The notes beneath the pieces were generated by a model. That model was given only the letters and a program-made list of their open reading frames with translations, was not told the DNA's origin and searched no databases. Positions 40,618 through 49,529 of a stretch of 64,000 nucleotides of DNA are shown here, piece after piece (within the stretch, counting starts at the first letter, position 1; each line of letters starts with the position of its first letter). Source of the stretch: JAAYJR01 sp964563975 (lineage in GTDB: Bacteria; Bacteroidota; Bacteroidia; Bacteroidales; Prolixibacteraceae); NCBI GenBank assembly GCA_964563975.1, contig CAZLZJ010000005.1:17744-81743 (forward strand), in the 5' to 3' direction. The position numbers were made by a program, and so were the translations under genes.

Positions 40618-42753
40618 ATGAAGAGCAGAATATTGTTATTCTGGTTGTTTTGTACTTTTTCTGCTATTTCGCAGAATAAAGTTATTACCCTTGAAGATGC
40701 AGTGACAGGATTCAGTACATATCTGCGTCCTCAAAAATTAAACAGTCCCGAGTGGAAAAATGACAAAGAGTTTTCTTATATCAAGAGTGACACACTCTGG
40801 TTGGAACATGCACAGACAGGTGATCGCATTCCGGTTATCTCTCTCAGGGAGTTGAATAATATTATCAATGTACAGCAAATCATCAGGTCTGATAATTTTC
40901 CTGAATATGAATGGATTGAAGATGGTATGTTGCTTCTTAGGTGTAATAAGGAGTTTTATATTGTAGACCCGGTGAGCAGAAAAGTCGGATTGAAAATTTT
41001 GCTTCCGGCAAATGCTGAAAATCCGGAGTTTAGCAAAGAAGGCCGGTTTGCGGTATATACAGTTGATGATAATCTCTATATGTTGCTTGAAGGAGGTGAG
41101 GTGAGGCAAATAACAGATGATGGCGGTAAAGGAGTAGTTTACGGTAAAGTTGTTCATCGTAATGAGTTTGGAATCTCAAAAGGGATTTTTTGTGCTCCTG
41201 AAGGTGATTATATTGCTTTTTACAGAAAGGATGAGTCGGAAGTTACATCCTACCCGTTAGTCAATTATATGGAGAGAGTGGCTGAGTATGTGCCGGTGAG
41301 ATACCCTATGGCCGGAATGAATAGTGAAAAGGTTACGGTGGGTATATATAGTGTTGAAACCTGCCGGACAATATATCTTAATACAGAAGGGCCCCCCGAT
41401 CAGTACCTTACAAATATCTCCTGGGCACCCGGCGGGAAGTCTATTTATATTGCAGTATTAGACAGGCAACAGAAATATATGCAGATGAACTGTTATGATA
41501 TAAACTCCGGAGATAAGGTGCAAACACTGTTTTCTGAAAAGCATGATAAGTATGTGGAACCGCTGCATCCTGTTATATTTTCAAAAAAAGATAAAAATAT
41601 TTTCTACTACCTTTCAAGAAGGGATGGTTGGTTTCATCTGTATAAGTATAATACCTCAGGACAATTGCTGGGCCAGATAACAAAAGGAGATTGGGAGATT
41701 ACAGATATAATTGGCTTTGATCAAAATGAAGAGTGTTTATTTATAGAAGCTACCAAAGAGAGTTATTTGGAAAGAAACTTGTACAGGGTTGAGATTAACA
41801 GAGGAAAAATTATCAAACTAAACAGGGGAGATGGTATACACTCCGGAAAATTAAGCCGGGGGAAAAGTTTTTTGCTCGACACCTGGCACTCGGTTGATAC
41901 ACCGTCGGGGAGTGATATTATTTCGACAGACGGTAAATTCGGGAGAACGGTATTTAGATCGGCAGATCCTCTTAATGGGTACGAACTTGGTGAAAACAGG
42001 CTGGTATCTTTAATAGCAGCTGACGGAATCACTAAGCTTACAGGTCGTCTGATACTTCCTCCGGGGTTTGATCCGTCAAAAAAATATCCTGTAATACTTT
42101 ATGTTTACGGGGGACCTCATCTTCAACTGATCACCGGAGGCCGGCATAACAATGTAAGAGGATGGGAGTATTATATGGCGTCGAAAGGATATATTTGCTT
42201 TTCAGTTGATAACCGGGGATCAGCCAACCGGGGGATGGCATTTGAAAGTATTGTTCACCGGAGACTGGGAGTGGTTGAGACAGAAGATCAGATGAAAGGA
42301 GTTGAATTTCTTTGCTCTTTACCATATGTCGACAGCAGGCGTATTGGAGTTCATGGGTGGAGTTACGGTGGTTTTATGACATTAAATCTGATGTTGCGGC
42401 ATCCCGGTGTATTTAAGGTTGGTGTTGCCGGTGGACCGGTGGTTGACTGGAGTATGTATGAGGTGATGTATAGTGAGCGTTATATGGATACACCCTTTGA
42501 TAATCCCGGGGGCTATGAAATAACAAATATGGCCGGGTATGCATCCCGCCTTGAAGGAGACCTTTTAATAATTCACGGGATGCAAGATGATGTGGTAGTA
42601 ATGCAGCACTCCATGAAATTTATAAGGGAGTGTATTAAGCAGGGCAGACAGGTTGATTTTTTTCCTTATCCCACACATGCCCACAATATATTTGGGAATG
42701 ACCGGGTACATTTGATGGAGAAAGTAAGCAATTACTTTTTTGATAATTTATAA
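40618..42753 (+). CDS. Prolyl oligopeptidase-family (S9B, DPP-IV-like) peptidase
   Basis: 711 residues from ATG 40618 (MKSRILLFWLFCTFSAISQ, a signal peptide). The longer reading from 40543 would bury the signal, so it is rejected. An N-terminal DPP-IV beta-propeller precedes the alpha/beta-hydrolase domain. The catalytic triad is Ser582 in GWSYGGF, Asp657 in HGMQDDV and His689 in THAHNIFG. It is expected to be periplasmic or outer-membrane-associated, releasing dipeptides (X-Pro) from peptides. It follows fucI on the same strand after 135 nt. Confidence 0.92.
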   Translation: MKSRILLFWLFCTFSAISQNKVITLEDAVTGFSTYLRPQKLNSPEWKNDKEFSYIKSDTLWLEHAQTGDRIPVISLRELNNIINVQQIIRSDNFPEYEWIEDGMLLLRCNKEFYIVDPVSRKVGLKILLPANAENPEFSKEGRFAVYTVDDNLYMLLEGGEVRQITDDGGKGVVYGKVVHRNEFGISKGIFCAPEGDYIAFYRKDESEVTSYPLVNYMERVAEYVPVRYPMAGMNSEKVTVGIYSVETCRTIYLNTEGPPDQYLTNISWAPGGKSIYIAVLDRQQKYMQMNCYDINSGDKVQTLFSEKHDKYVEPLHPVIFSKKDKNIFYYLSRRDGWFHLYKYNTSGQLLGQITKGDWEITDIIGFDQNEECLFIEATKESYLERNLYRVEINRGKIIKLNRGDGIHSGKLSRGKSFLLDTWHSVDTPSGSDIISTDGKFGRTVFRSADPLNGYELGENRLVSLIAADGITKLTGRLILPPGFDPSKKYPVILYVYGGPHLQLITGGRHNNVRGWEYYMASKGYICFSVDNRGSANRGMAFESIVHRRLGVVETEDQMKGVEFLCSLPYVDSRRIGVHGWSYGGFMTLNLMLRHPGVFKVGVAGGPVVDWSMYEVMYSERYMDTPFDNPGGYEITNMAGYASRLEGDLLIIHGMQDDVVVMQHSMKFIRECIKQGRQVDFFPYPTHAHNIFGNDRVHLMEKVSNYFFDNL

Positions 42754-42821
42754 AGTTTCGTTTATTCAGCAAATTTATTTGCGGTGACGGTGGTCGCGAT
42801 GATTGAAAAATAAAATAATTT

Positions 42822-43595
42822 TTAAATCCTTACTATACAAGAATCGGGAAGCCATCCTAAATTGCCATCTGAAAGTTTAATTTTTGTCCATATGTCAAGG
42901 CTGTCGGATATCTCTACTTTTACCCCTTCATAAAGAAGAAACAGGTCTGTGCTGTTTACAGATGGTGCACTTTTTACAGTTACGCGCGGGCATAAAACTA
43001 TGGCATGATCTCGTCTGTTGATTTTCTCCTTTTGATTGGCAGCAAAGGAAAAGGTAAAAACAGTTACTATTAATGCAATGATACCAAACCAGAAAGAGAA
43101 TTTCTTGATTGATGCAGAACGGCTAAAAAGGAATGCTCCAAGTAACAGCAGGAAAATTATAAACAGTCCGATACTTAAAGAGGCCCATATATCGGCCGGA
43201 TATTTATTAATAATCTCTTTTTTCCATCGTATAAAAAAGGGTTGCGGTAACTCCTCTATTGCGGTCACTACAAATTGATTTGCCATTCGTAAATTAAATT
43301 CGATATCTTCATCTTGTGGAGCAAGTAGCCGGGCACGTTCATAATTTAAGACTGCATTATTTATATCACCTGTTTTATAATATGCATTACCCAGATTAAA
43401 ATATAGTTTTGCAGATTCTTGTCCCGCATCAATAATTTGCTCATATTCAAGAATAGCTTTTTGGTACTCTTCAGCAGCGTAAAGTGAATTTGCTTTTTCC
43501 CAAAGTATCCGGATTGAATCCTGTGCACTTATATTTAAAAAAAACAAAATTCCTGATAATAAGCTTATTAAACGATATATGTTATTTTTCATCAT
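42822..43595 (-). CDS. batE: BatE: TPR and SH3 membrane protein
   Basis: 257 residues from the ATG at 43595 (MMKNNIYRLISLLSG), 7 nt after the batD stop. A longer reading from 43625 overlaps batD and is rejected. It has a signal peptide, TPR motifs (KANSLYAAEEYQKAILEYEQII, LYFNLGNAYYKTGDINNAVLNYERAR), two TM segments (IWASLSIGLFIIFLLLLGAFLF; FSFWFGIIALIVTVFTFSF) and a C-terminal SH3-like domain (VTVKSAPSVNSTDLFLLYEG). It is the last gene of the Bat operon. Confidence 0.88.
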   Translation of the reverse strand: MMKNNIYRLISLLSGILFFLNISAQDSIRILWEKANSLYAAEEYQKAILEYEQIIDAGQESAKLYFNLGNAYYKTGDINNAVLNYERARLLAPQDEDIEFNLRMANQFVVTAIEELPQPFFIRWKKEIINKYPADIWASLSIGLFIIFLLLLGAFLFSRSASIKKFSFWFGIIALIVTVFTFSFAANQKEKINRRDHAIVLCPRVTVKSAPSVNSTDLFLLYEGVKVEISDSLDIWTKIKLSDGNLGWLPDSCIVRI

Positions 43596-43602
43596 AGTTT
43601 TT

Positions 43603-45426
43603 TTATCGTTTGATCTGTTTTTCAAAGCGGCTCATTGTCTCTTCAGCTTTTTTGTAAAGCTCGTTACGTGCTTCAGAACCTCCCGAAGGGGCATATCTTG
43701 CATATTCACAATGATCCACTATTTCAACAAAATCGTTGATAACTGCATCATTTACATTTTTTTCTTTAAGGTTCTCTATTGCTGATTCACGGTTAAGGTT
43801 AGCCAATGCAATAGACATTTTATCGCTTAGATATCCCCAGAAAGCTTTCAGTATGGCTTCGTGGAAAGCCTCGTTGTTATTCTGTTTCATAAACCTTAAT
43901 GCTTCTTTCAGGCGACGTCTTGCCACGCGGTTAGCCTTTTTATTACGCATTAGTGCCGCATTGGCATTTTCACGGGCTTTTTTGCGGTAAACTATAACCA
44001 ACAGAATAAATAGCAGGGAAGTTCCTCCGTAGAGTGAATAGAAAGCAGGTGTACCGAAAAAGGTATATCCTCTCATTCTAAGCATAGGATTACCCTGTTT
44101 AATATATCTGATATCCTGCCCCAGCAGTTGAATATCCTCTCTGCGCCGGTTGCTCATAACAGCAGTAGCCTGGTCTCCGGTACCTTTAATGACATGTAAG
44201 TTATATTCCGGAGTAGATTTGTTAATAAAGCTGCCTGTAGCAGGATTAAAAAAGACAAAGGGAATTGCAGGGATAACATAATCTCCTTCAAAGCGTGGTT
44301 GAAACAGATATTCAATAGTTTTGGTTCCTGAAATGCCGTTACCGGTTGCCTTAACATTATCAGTAGCCCTGGGATCATAAATTTCAAAATCGGAAGGCAG
44401 TTGGATCTCCGGGTTTCTTATAAGCCGGATATTACCGGAACCGCTGATTGTAAGCTTCAAAGTTACGGCATCATTTGTAGTTACCTCAGAAGAGCTGAGT
44501 TCAGAGGTAATGTTGAAGTTTCCGACACCGCCGTAATAGTTTGCAGGTTGGGAAGGAAGGTCTTTTACGTTAATGCGTACCGGCGTGCTGGTTATTGTTG
44601 TTTTGATTGTTTGCACACCACTAAAAAAGTCATCAAAGAAACTCCTGGGTCTGACCCTTTGCTGCACAAGCAGAGTCATACTAAAAGGGTTGATAGTAAT
44701 AGTGCCATTTTGCTGAGGGAAAAGAACTGTTTTTTTCAATATTCCCACCTGGTAGATCCGGTCATTATAGACCTCTCTGTTGAAATTGATTTGCTGGGGC
44801 ATTTCAATATCCTGAGTATAGAAACCTTCGTATGTGGGCAGGTTTACTTCATCAAATCCTGTTACCGGAATATTAGGGTCTGCATAAAGCTTTACCGTAG
44901 CAATAATTTGCTCGCCCCGGTATACATTTTGTTTATTAACTTCCAATCTTATGAAAAGATTATTTCCTCCTAAGTCAACCGACTCCCCGGGTTGTGCTTG
45001 TTTTTGTTGACTTTGGGGAGGCTGTTGCTGCCCCGATTGAGTTTTGACAACCTGTATTTTTAAAGAATTGGATTCAATTATTTGCCCGTCGACCTCTATT
45101 GAAGCAGGTCTGATTTCAAAAGCACCCTCTTTTTTTGCTCTTAAGATATAGGTATATGAAAATGAAATTTCAGTTGTAGTTTTTCCGTTGATGGTTTGCA
45201 TTCTTGTTGACTGACCTGTACTTGGTCCCATCAATATGTCGAAGTTATTTGCCAGATCAGGAGGAAGATCCAGATTACTGCCTTTTTGATTAAGTGTGAA
45301 TGTAAGCCTGAATTGCTGGCCTGTTTCAACAGCATTTGGGGCAGACATAACAAATTTAGTCTCTTGTCCCCACCCTTTGGTTATGAAAAACAGAAATAAG
45401 CAATATGTAATTAACTTTTTTATCAT
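43603..45426 (-). CDS. batD: BatD: large periplasmic/membrane protein of the Bat operon
   Basis: 607 residues from the ATG at 45426 (MIKKLITYCLFLFFITKGWGQ, a good signal peptide). A start five codons earlier would overlap batC. Tandem Ig-like beta domains (FVMSAPNAVETGQQFRLTFTL, VNKQNVYRGEQIIATVKLY, ITSELSSSEVTTNDAVTLKL) match the BatD/oxygen-tolerance family. A TM helix (SLYGGTSLLFILLVIVY) and a cytosolic helical tail (RRRLKEALRFMKQNNNEAFHEAI) follow. A QQQPPQSQQKQAQPG linker lies near residue 145. It likely scaffolds the VWA proteins BatA and BatB. Confidence 0.9.
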   Translation of the reverse strand: MIKKLITYCLFLFFITKGWGQETKFVMSAPNAVETGQQFRLTFTLNQKGSNLDLPPDLANNFDILMGPSTGQSTRMQTINGKTTTEISFSYTYILRAKKEGAFEIRPASIEVDGQIIESNSLKIQVVKTQSGQQQPPQSQQKQAQPGESVDLGGNNLFIRLEVNKQNVYRGEQIIATVKLYADPNIPVTGFDEVNLPTYEGFYTQDIEMPQQINFNREVYNDRIYQVGILKKTVLFPQQNGTITINPFSMTLLVQQRVRPRSFFDDFFSGVQTIKTTITSTPVRINVKDLPSQPANYYGGVGNFNITSELSSSEVTTNDAVTLKLTISGSGNIRLIRNPEIQLPSDFEIYDPRATDNVKATGNGISGTKTIEYLFQPRFEGDYVIPAIPFVFFNPATGSFINKSTPEYNLHVIKGTGDQATAVMSNRRREDIQLLGQDIRYIKQGNPMLRMRGYTFFGTPAFYSLYGGTSLLFILLVIVYRKKARENANAALMRNKKANRVARRRLKEALRFMKQNNNEAFHEAILKAFWGYLSDKMSIALANLNRESAIENLKEKNVNDAVINDFVEIVDHCEYARYAPSGGSEARNELYKKAEETMSRFEKQIKR

Positions 45427-45434
45427 AGATGATG

Positions 45435-46202
45435 CTACCATTCTTTTTCCGTCCTTATTTTTCTGCCTTTTGCTGCCCTGTTTTTATTTACTTTTTCCTG
45501 AATATCTTTTTCATCGTTTTCCAATGCCTGAAGCAGCTGTTCAGCATCTTCACGTGAAATTTTATTCTGCTGCTGTTGTTGTTGTTGCTGCTGATCCCGG
45601 TCTTGCCGGTCTTGCTGATCTTGACTATTCTGTTGATCTTTTTGATCCTGATTATCCTGATTGTTTTGCTGATCCTGATTATCTTGATTATTCTGCTGAT
45701 CTTGTTTATCCTGTTGATCTTTTTGATCTTGTTGTTGCTGCTGTTGCTGATTTTTCATCATTTGGGCATAAACCAGATTATATTTAGTTTCCAAATCATT
45801 TGGATTATTTCTTAATGCCTCTTTATAGGATTCTATACTTTCATCTATTTTTTGTTGCATAAGCTGGCTGTTGCCCTGGTTATGCAGGGCACGTGCTTTT
45901 TCTTCTTTGGTTTCCAGTTTTTCGGTGAGGGTATTAAATTTTCTTTCTGCCTCTTCGAATCTCATTTGCTTATACATGGCATCTGCCAGGTTAAAATCCC
46001 ATTTTTCACTATCCGGTTTTTTATCTAAAGCTTTTCTGTAGAACTCTTCTGCCCGGCCAAATTTTGTGGTGTCTAATCTTGAAGTGTCTTTAACGGCTTC
46101 CATAAACAGCTTATTTCCGCTTCTTACGAATTTTCTTTCATTTTGTCCGTAAGCTGTCTGTGTAACCATAACAATAAAAAGTAAAATTATCAACCTGTAC
46201 AT
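45435..46202 (-). CDS. batC: BatC: TPR protein with Q/D/N-rich low-complexity linker
   Basis: 255 residues. Signal peptide MYRLIILLFIVMVTQTAYGQ; TPR helices at residues 45-145 (FGRAEEFYRKALDKKPDSEKW, ARALHNQGNSQLMQQKIDES). Residues 151-213 are almost only Q, D, N and K. A short helical C-terminal segment (REDAEQLLQALENDEKDIQ) ends in a basic tail. The linker is partly built from two exact DQQNNQDNQ units (168-176, 177-185). It sits between batB and batD. Confidence 0.9.
   Translation of the reverse strand: MYRLIILLFIVMVTQTAYGQNERKFVRSGNKLFMEAVKDTSRLDTTKFGRAEEFYRKALDKKPDSEKWDFNLADAMYKQMRFEEAERKFNTLTEKLETKEEKARALHNQGNSQLMQQKIDESIESYKEALRNNPNDLETKYNLVYAQMMKNQQQQQQQDQKDQQDKQDQQNNQDNQDQQNNQDNQDQKDQQNSQDQQDRQDRDQQQQQQQQQNKISREDAEQLLQALENDEKDIQEKVNKNRAAKGRKIRTEKEW
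45564..45752. repeat. Low-complexity coding repeat in batC
   Basis: 189 nt encoding the Q/D/N/K linker. On the plus strand it reads as runs of CTG/TTG and GATC-containing units, including two adjacent 27-nt units for DQQNNQDNQ. It is prone to length variation by slippage while staying in frame. Confidence 0.7.
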
Positions 46203-46265
46203 CTTAATTAATTTTTATAAACTAACCATTTATCTTTTTAATACCCGCCAATGATATATTTTATA

Positions 46266-47303
46266 TTAGTCAGAAGTAAACAATTTAATTCGCATAAGGT
46301 ATCTGTTTTTTCTTTCTAAAATTAAAAATTCCAACAGTAATAAAATAATTCCTGCTGCAAAAAAGTATTGGAACTGATCATCATATTCTGAAAATATTAC
46401 AGTTTCCATCTCCTCTTTATTAAGCTTATCAACTTCATCAAATAGCGCATTTAATCCAACCTGGGCATTATTTGCCCTGACATATATACCATTTCCGGTG
46501 GTTGCAATTTTTTCAAGCATCACCTCATCCAGCTTTGTAATAACGATATTGCCATCTTTATCTTTTATATAATCGGTCTGACCGTTACTTTTTATTGGAA
46601 TTGGAGATCCTTGAGGCAATCCCATTCCTATAGTATGGATAACGATTCCATTATTGGCTGCTTCCTGTGCTGCGGCAACAGGGTCATCTTCATGGTTTTC
46701 TCCGTCGGTAATTATCACTATAACTTTACTAGTGCTCACTTCGGAAGTGAACGATCTGACAGCCATGTTAATAGCTGAGCCTATGGCAGTACCCTGGCGG
46801 GGAACAATTTGAGTGTTTACACTTTCAAGAAACAATTTTGCCGAATTATAATCACTTGTCAGGGGGAGCTGTATATATGCTTCTCCGGCAAAAACAATTA
46901 ATCCTATTCTATCATCTTTCAAACGGTCCACTACTCTTGAAATTGCTCTTTTTGCACGTTCAAGCCGGTTTGGCTGAATATCTTCTGCCATCATGCTGTT
47001 AGAGACATCGAGTGCTATGATCAGTTCAATCCCTTCACGTTTTAATTTTTTCAGTTTTGACCCGAATTGCGGCCTTGCTGTGCCTGCTATAAAAAGTGCC
47101 AATGCCAGCATTATAAGAAAAAATTTAAATACAGGTCTGCTTTCCGATGCAAAAGGCATTAATTCGCTAATCAGCTGCTCGTCTCCAAACCGTCTTAATG
47201 CTCTTTTACGGGAGTATCTGGACCATATGAATATAATTGTCAGAAAAGGGATAATCAGTAAACCCCATAAATATTCGATATGTGCAAATCTAAATATATC
47301 CAT
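46266..47303 (-). CDS. batB: BatB: membrane-anchored VWA-domain protein
   Basis: 345 residues with TM segments at the N-terminus (YLWGLLIIPFLTIIFIW; KFFLIMLALALFIAGTARPQ) and C-terminus (FFAAGIILLLLEFLIL). The von Willebrand A domain has an intact MIDAS: D99-x-S101-x-S103 (ALDVSNSM), with TSDY and ITDGENHEDD supplying further metal ligands. In Bacteroidota, Bat proteins were first tied to oxygen tolerance in B. fragilis. It starts 9 nt after the batA stop. Confidence 0.93.
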   Translation of the reverse strand: MDIFRFAHIEYLWGLLIIPFLTIIFIWSRYSRKRALRRFGDEQLISELMPFASESRPVFKFFLIMLALALFIAGTARPQFGSKLKKLKREGIELIIALDVSNSMMAEDIQPNRLERAKRAISRVVDRLKDDRIGLIVFAGEAYIQLPLTSDYNSAKLFLESVNTQIVPRQGTAIGSAINMAVRSFTSEVSTSKVIVIITDGENHEDDPVAAAQEAANNGIVIHTIGMGLPQGSPIPIKSNGQTDYIKDKDGNIVITKLDEVMLEKIATTGNGIYVRANNAQVGLNALFDEVDKLNKEEMETVIFSEYDDQFQYFFAAGIILLLLEFLILERKNRYLMRIKLFTSD

Positions 47304-47312
47304 TCTTTAATT

Positions 47313-48308
47313 TTATGGTATACTTTTAAAAAAAGTCACATTTAAAAACAGGCTTAAAATCAGCAACAAAATTCCTGCCATTGCAAAAGGCACATACTCT
47401 TCCGATTTGCGGCTGAATTCACGAACTTCAATTTTTGATTTTTCAAGCTGATCAATTTCTCTGTAAATTTCAGTCAGTTTTTTATTATTTGTAGCTCTAA
47501 AATATTTTCCATCTGTTATTGAAGCGATTTCCTGAAGAATTTTTTCATCTATTTTCACTTCCATATCGCGCAGTTGAACTCCATAAGGAGTTTGTACCGG
47601 GAAGGGGGCGGTTCCTATTGTGCCGATACCTACAGTGTAGACCCTGATCCCGAATGTTTTGGCTATTTCCGCAGCAGTTATTGGAGCAATCTCTCCGCTA
47701 TTATTTTCTCCGTCGGTAAGAAGAATTACCACCCTGCTTATTGCATCACTGTCTTTCAGCCTTGCCACTGCAGTTGCCAGTCCGTTGCCTATAGCGGTAC
47801 CATCCTGTATCATTCCGCACTGTATATCTTTGAAAAGATTCAGCAGCACTGTCCTGTCGGTTGTCAGCGGACATTGTGTGAATGCCTCACCGGCAAAGAT
47901 GACAAGTCCCATTCTGTCGTATTCTCTTCCTGAAATAAACTCCATGGCAACATTTTTTGCCGCTTCAAGCCTGTCGGGCGAGAAATCTTTTGCCAGCATA
48001 CTACTTGAAATATCGAGCGAAATGATTATATCAATCCCTTCGGTAGTAACATTTTCCCACTTGCTTGAAGATTGAGGCCTGGCCAGTATGGTGATAAATA
48101 GCGCAAGTGCAATGACCCGCAGCAGAAAGACCAGATGTCTAAAGTAATGTTTTAAGGTTTTTGGAGCTTGAAGCAGGGAAGCTGCCGATGAAACCTGAAT
48201 GCTTGCAGTACCTTTTCTTTGCCTGAAAATATACCATACTGTCATTGGAATAACCAAAAACAGCAAGTAGAAAAATTCCGGATTGTTAAATTTAATTCCC
48301 TCAAACAT
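47313..48308 (-). CDS. batA: BatA: membrane-anchored VWA-domain protein
   Basis: 331 residues, organised like BatB: two N-terminal TM helices (FFYLLFLVIPMTVWYIF; LVFLLRVIALALFITILARPQ), a VWA domain with MIDAS D99-x-S101-x-S103 (SLDISSSM) and LLTDGENNSGEI, and a C-terminal TM (FAMAGILLLILSLFLNV). It would pair with BatB and be acted on by the MoxR ATPase. Confidence 0.93.
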   Translation of the reverse strand: MFEGIKFNNPEFFYLLFLVIPMTVWYIFRQRKGTASIQVSSAASLLQAPKTLKHYFRHLVFLLRVIALALFITILARPQSSSKWENVTTEGIDIIISLDISSSMLAKDFSPDRLEAAKNVAMEFISGREYDRMGLVIFAGEAFTQCPLTTDRTVLLNLFKDIQCGMIQDGTAIGNGLATAVARLKDSDAISRVVILLTDGENNSGEIAPITAAEIAKTFGIRVYTVGIGTIGTAPFPVQTPYGVQLRDMEVKIDEKILQEIASITDGKYFRATNNKKLTEIYREIDQLEKSKIEVREFSRKSEEYVPFAMAGILLLILSLFLNVTFFKSIP

Positions 48309-48317
48309 TCTTTTTAA

Positions 48318-49313
48318 TTATTTTATTTCAACATCCTCGCCCTCTTCATCAGGCTGTTCTTCCTGCGGTTCTTTTTTTTCCTCCGTTTTTGTATCATTCA
48401 CAAAAAAATAGGAATTTACAAGAGTCAGGTTGTTGTCATCAGGCAAGGGTTTATATTTTGCAAATTTGACAAGGTCAGCTAATTTTAATAAATGGCTTAA
48501 ATTTTCAAAAGTTTTCTCCTTAAGCAGATCTCTTCTGAATCTGAAATTGGTTAGAATTTCCTCCGATGTTTGTTCCATTGCAGATATTTCGAAACGTCTT
48601 TCTATATATTTGCGGAGTACTTCCGTTACCTCACTGTAAAATTGTTTTGTTTTTCCCTTTTGCCACAGCTTTTCATCTTTAATACGATCAAGTTCTCTAA
48701 GTGCAATTATATGTGGTGGTTCCACAGGTTTAATCCTAAGTTTAAAAATAGGTTTATTATCTTTTCTTCTTTTAATGGAATAGAGGATAAAGAATAGTAT
48801 TGCTCCCAATAATATTATTCCCAGAATATAAGGGGTAACCTCTTTAAGTGTAACAGGTGCTCCGTAAGGCATTTTTATATCTGTCGGGCCTCGTGTTGTA
48901 TCAATAGGAATACTGTAAACATTTAATTTGACTTCGTTGGTGGGCACAGAGTCTACTCTTCCTGACAGGTTAAGTTTAAACCAGTATGGGGGGATTCGAT
49001 GTGTTCCGCTATCGAAGCTGGTTATTAAAAAAGATTGTATCTGCTTTAAAAATGCTTCATCGCCGGCTTGAAATGTATCAATTGAGAACCGGTTCAAAAC
49101 CTCTATTTTTTCTAATATTGTATCAGGGACGATTGGAAATGTAACATCTATGCTCTCAGGGTGGTCTATTTCAAGAAATAATTTAACCTGGTCCCCGGGC
49201 AGTATATTGACAGAATCAATAGTTGCCGTAGCTTTAATCCTTTGCCCCCATATACCCGGGGAGATTAATAAAGCCAGCCAGAGCAACGTAATTATTTTTA
49301 TGATTTTATCCAT
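48318..49313 (-). CDS. Bat-operon membrane protein upstream of batA (BatD-like/DUF4381-like)
   Basis: 331 residues from the ATG at 49313 (MDKIIKIITLLWLALLISPG, signal peptide); a TTG start four codons earlier is less likely. It has an Ig-like periplasmic domain (SVNILPGDQVKLFLEIDHPE), one TM helix (VTPYILGIILLGAILFFILY), and a cytosolic region with QFYSEVTEVLRKYIERRFEI and EILTNFRFRRDLL, ending in an acidic tail (EEKKEPQEEQPDEEGEDVE). The order moxR-DUF58-this gene-batA is conserved in Bacteroidota. The protein's role is unknown. Confidence 0.8.
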   Translation of the reverse strand: MDKIIKIITLLWLALLISPGIWGQRIKATATIDSVNILPGDQVKLFLEIDHPESIDVTFPIVPDTILEKIEVLNRFSIDTFQAGDEAFLKQIQSFLITSFDSGTHRIPPYWFKLNLSGRVDSVPTNEVKLNVYSIPIDTTRGPTDIKMPYGAPVTLKEVTPYILGIILLGAILFFILYSIKRRKDNKPIFKLRIKPVEPPHIIALRELDRIKDEKLWQKGKTKQFYSEVTEVLRKYIERRFEISAMEQTSEEILTNFRFRRDLLKEKTFENLSHLLKLADLVKFAKYKPLPDDNNLTLVNSYFFVNDTKTEEKKEPQEEQPDEEGEDVEIK

Positions 49314-49362
49314 ACGTAAAATCAATTATTTTCAATGGTATCATATAGAACCCGCAATTTTA

Positions 49363-49417
49363 ATCATCATTTTATTATTTAAGAGTTCTCATTTTAAATA
49401 AATTCATTAAAGCTTTT
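49363..49417. repeat. 55-nt contig-end overlap, copy 1
   Basis: The 55 bases immediately before the N run are identical to the 55 immediately after it (49518-49572). This copy repeats the 3' end of the DUF58 gene, including its stop codon, and is best read as an unmerged assembly overlap. Confidence 0.85.
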
Positions 49418-49517
49418 NNNNNNNNNNNNNNNNNNNNNNNNNNNNNNNNNNNNNNNNNNNNNNNNNNNNNNNNNNNNNNNNNNNNNNNNNNNNNNNNNNN
49501 NNNNNNNNNNNNNNNNN
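49418..49517. other. Scaffold gap (100 N), likely artificial
   Basis: Exactly 100 N. Because the flanks are identical 55-mers, the contigs almost certainly overlap and no sequence is missing. The true distance between the DUF58 stop and the next gene would be about 155 nt shorter than drawn. Confidence 0.85.
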
Positions 49518-49529
49518 ATCATCATTTTA

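Noticed and set aside
42769..42782. GCAAATTTATTTGC inverted repeat after batE as a terminator
   Set aside because: Six AT-rich base pairs with a 2-nt loop and no T tract; too weak to call.
43736..45787. Long plus-strand ORFs opposite batD and batC (such as 44401-44973, 190 aa, and 45296-45787, 163 aa)
   Set aside because: They lie antisense to well-supported genes, show repetitive Leu/Ile/Asp runs created by the Q/D-rich batC strand, and match no family.
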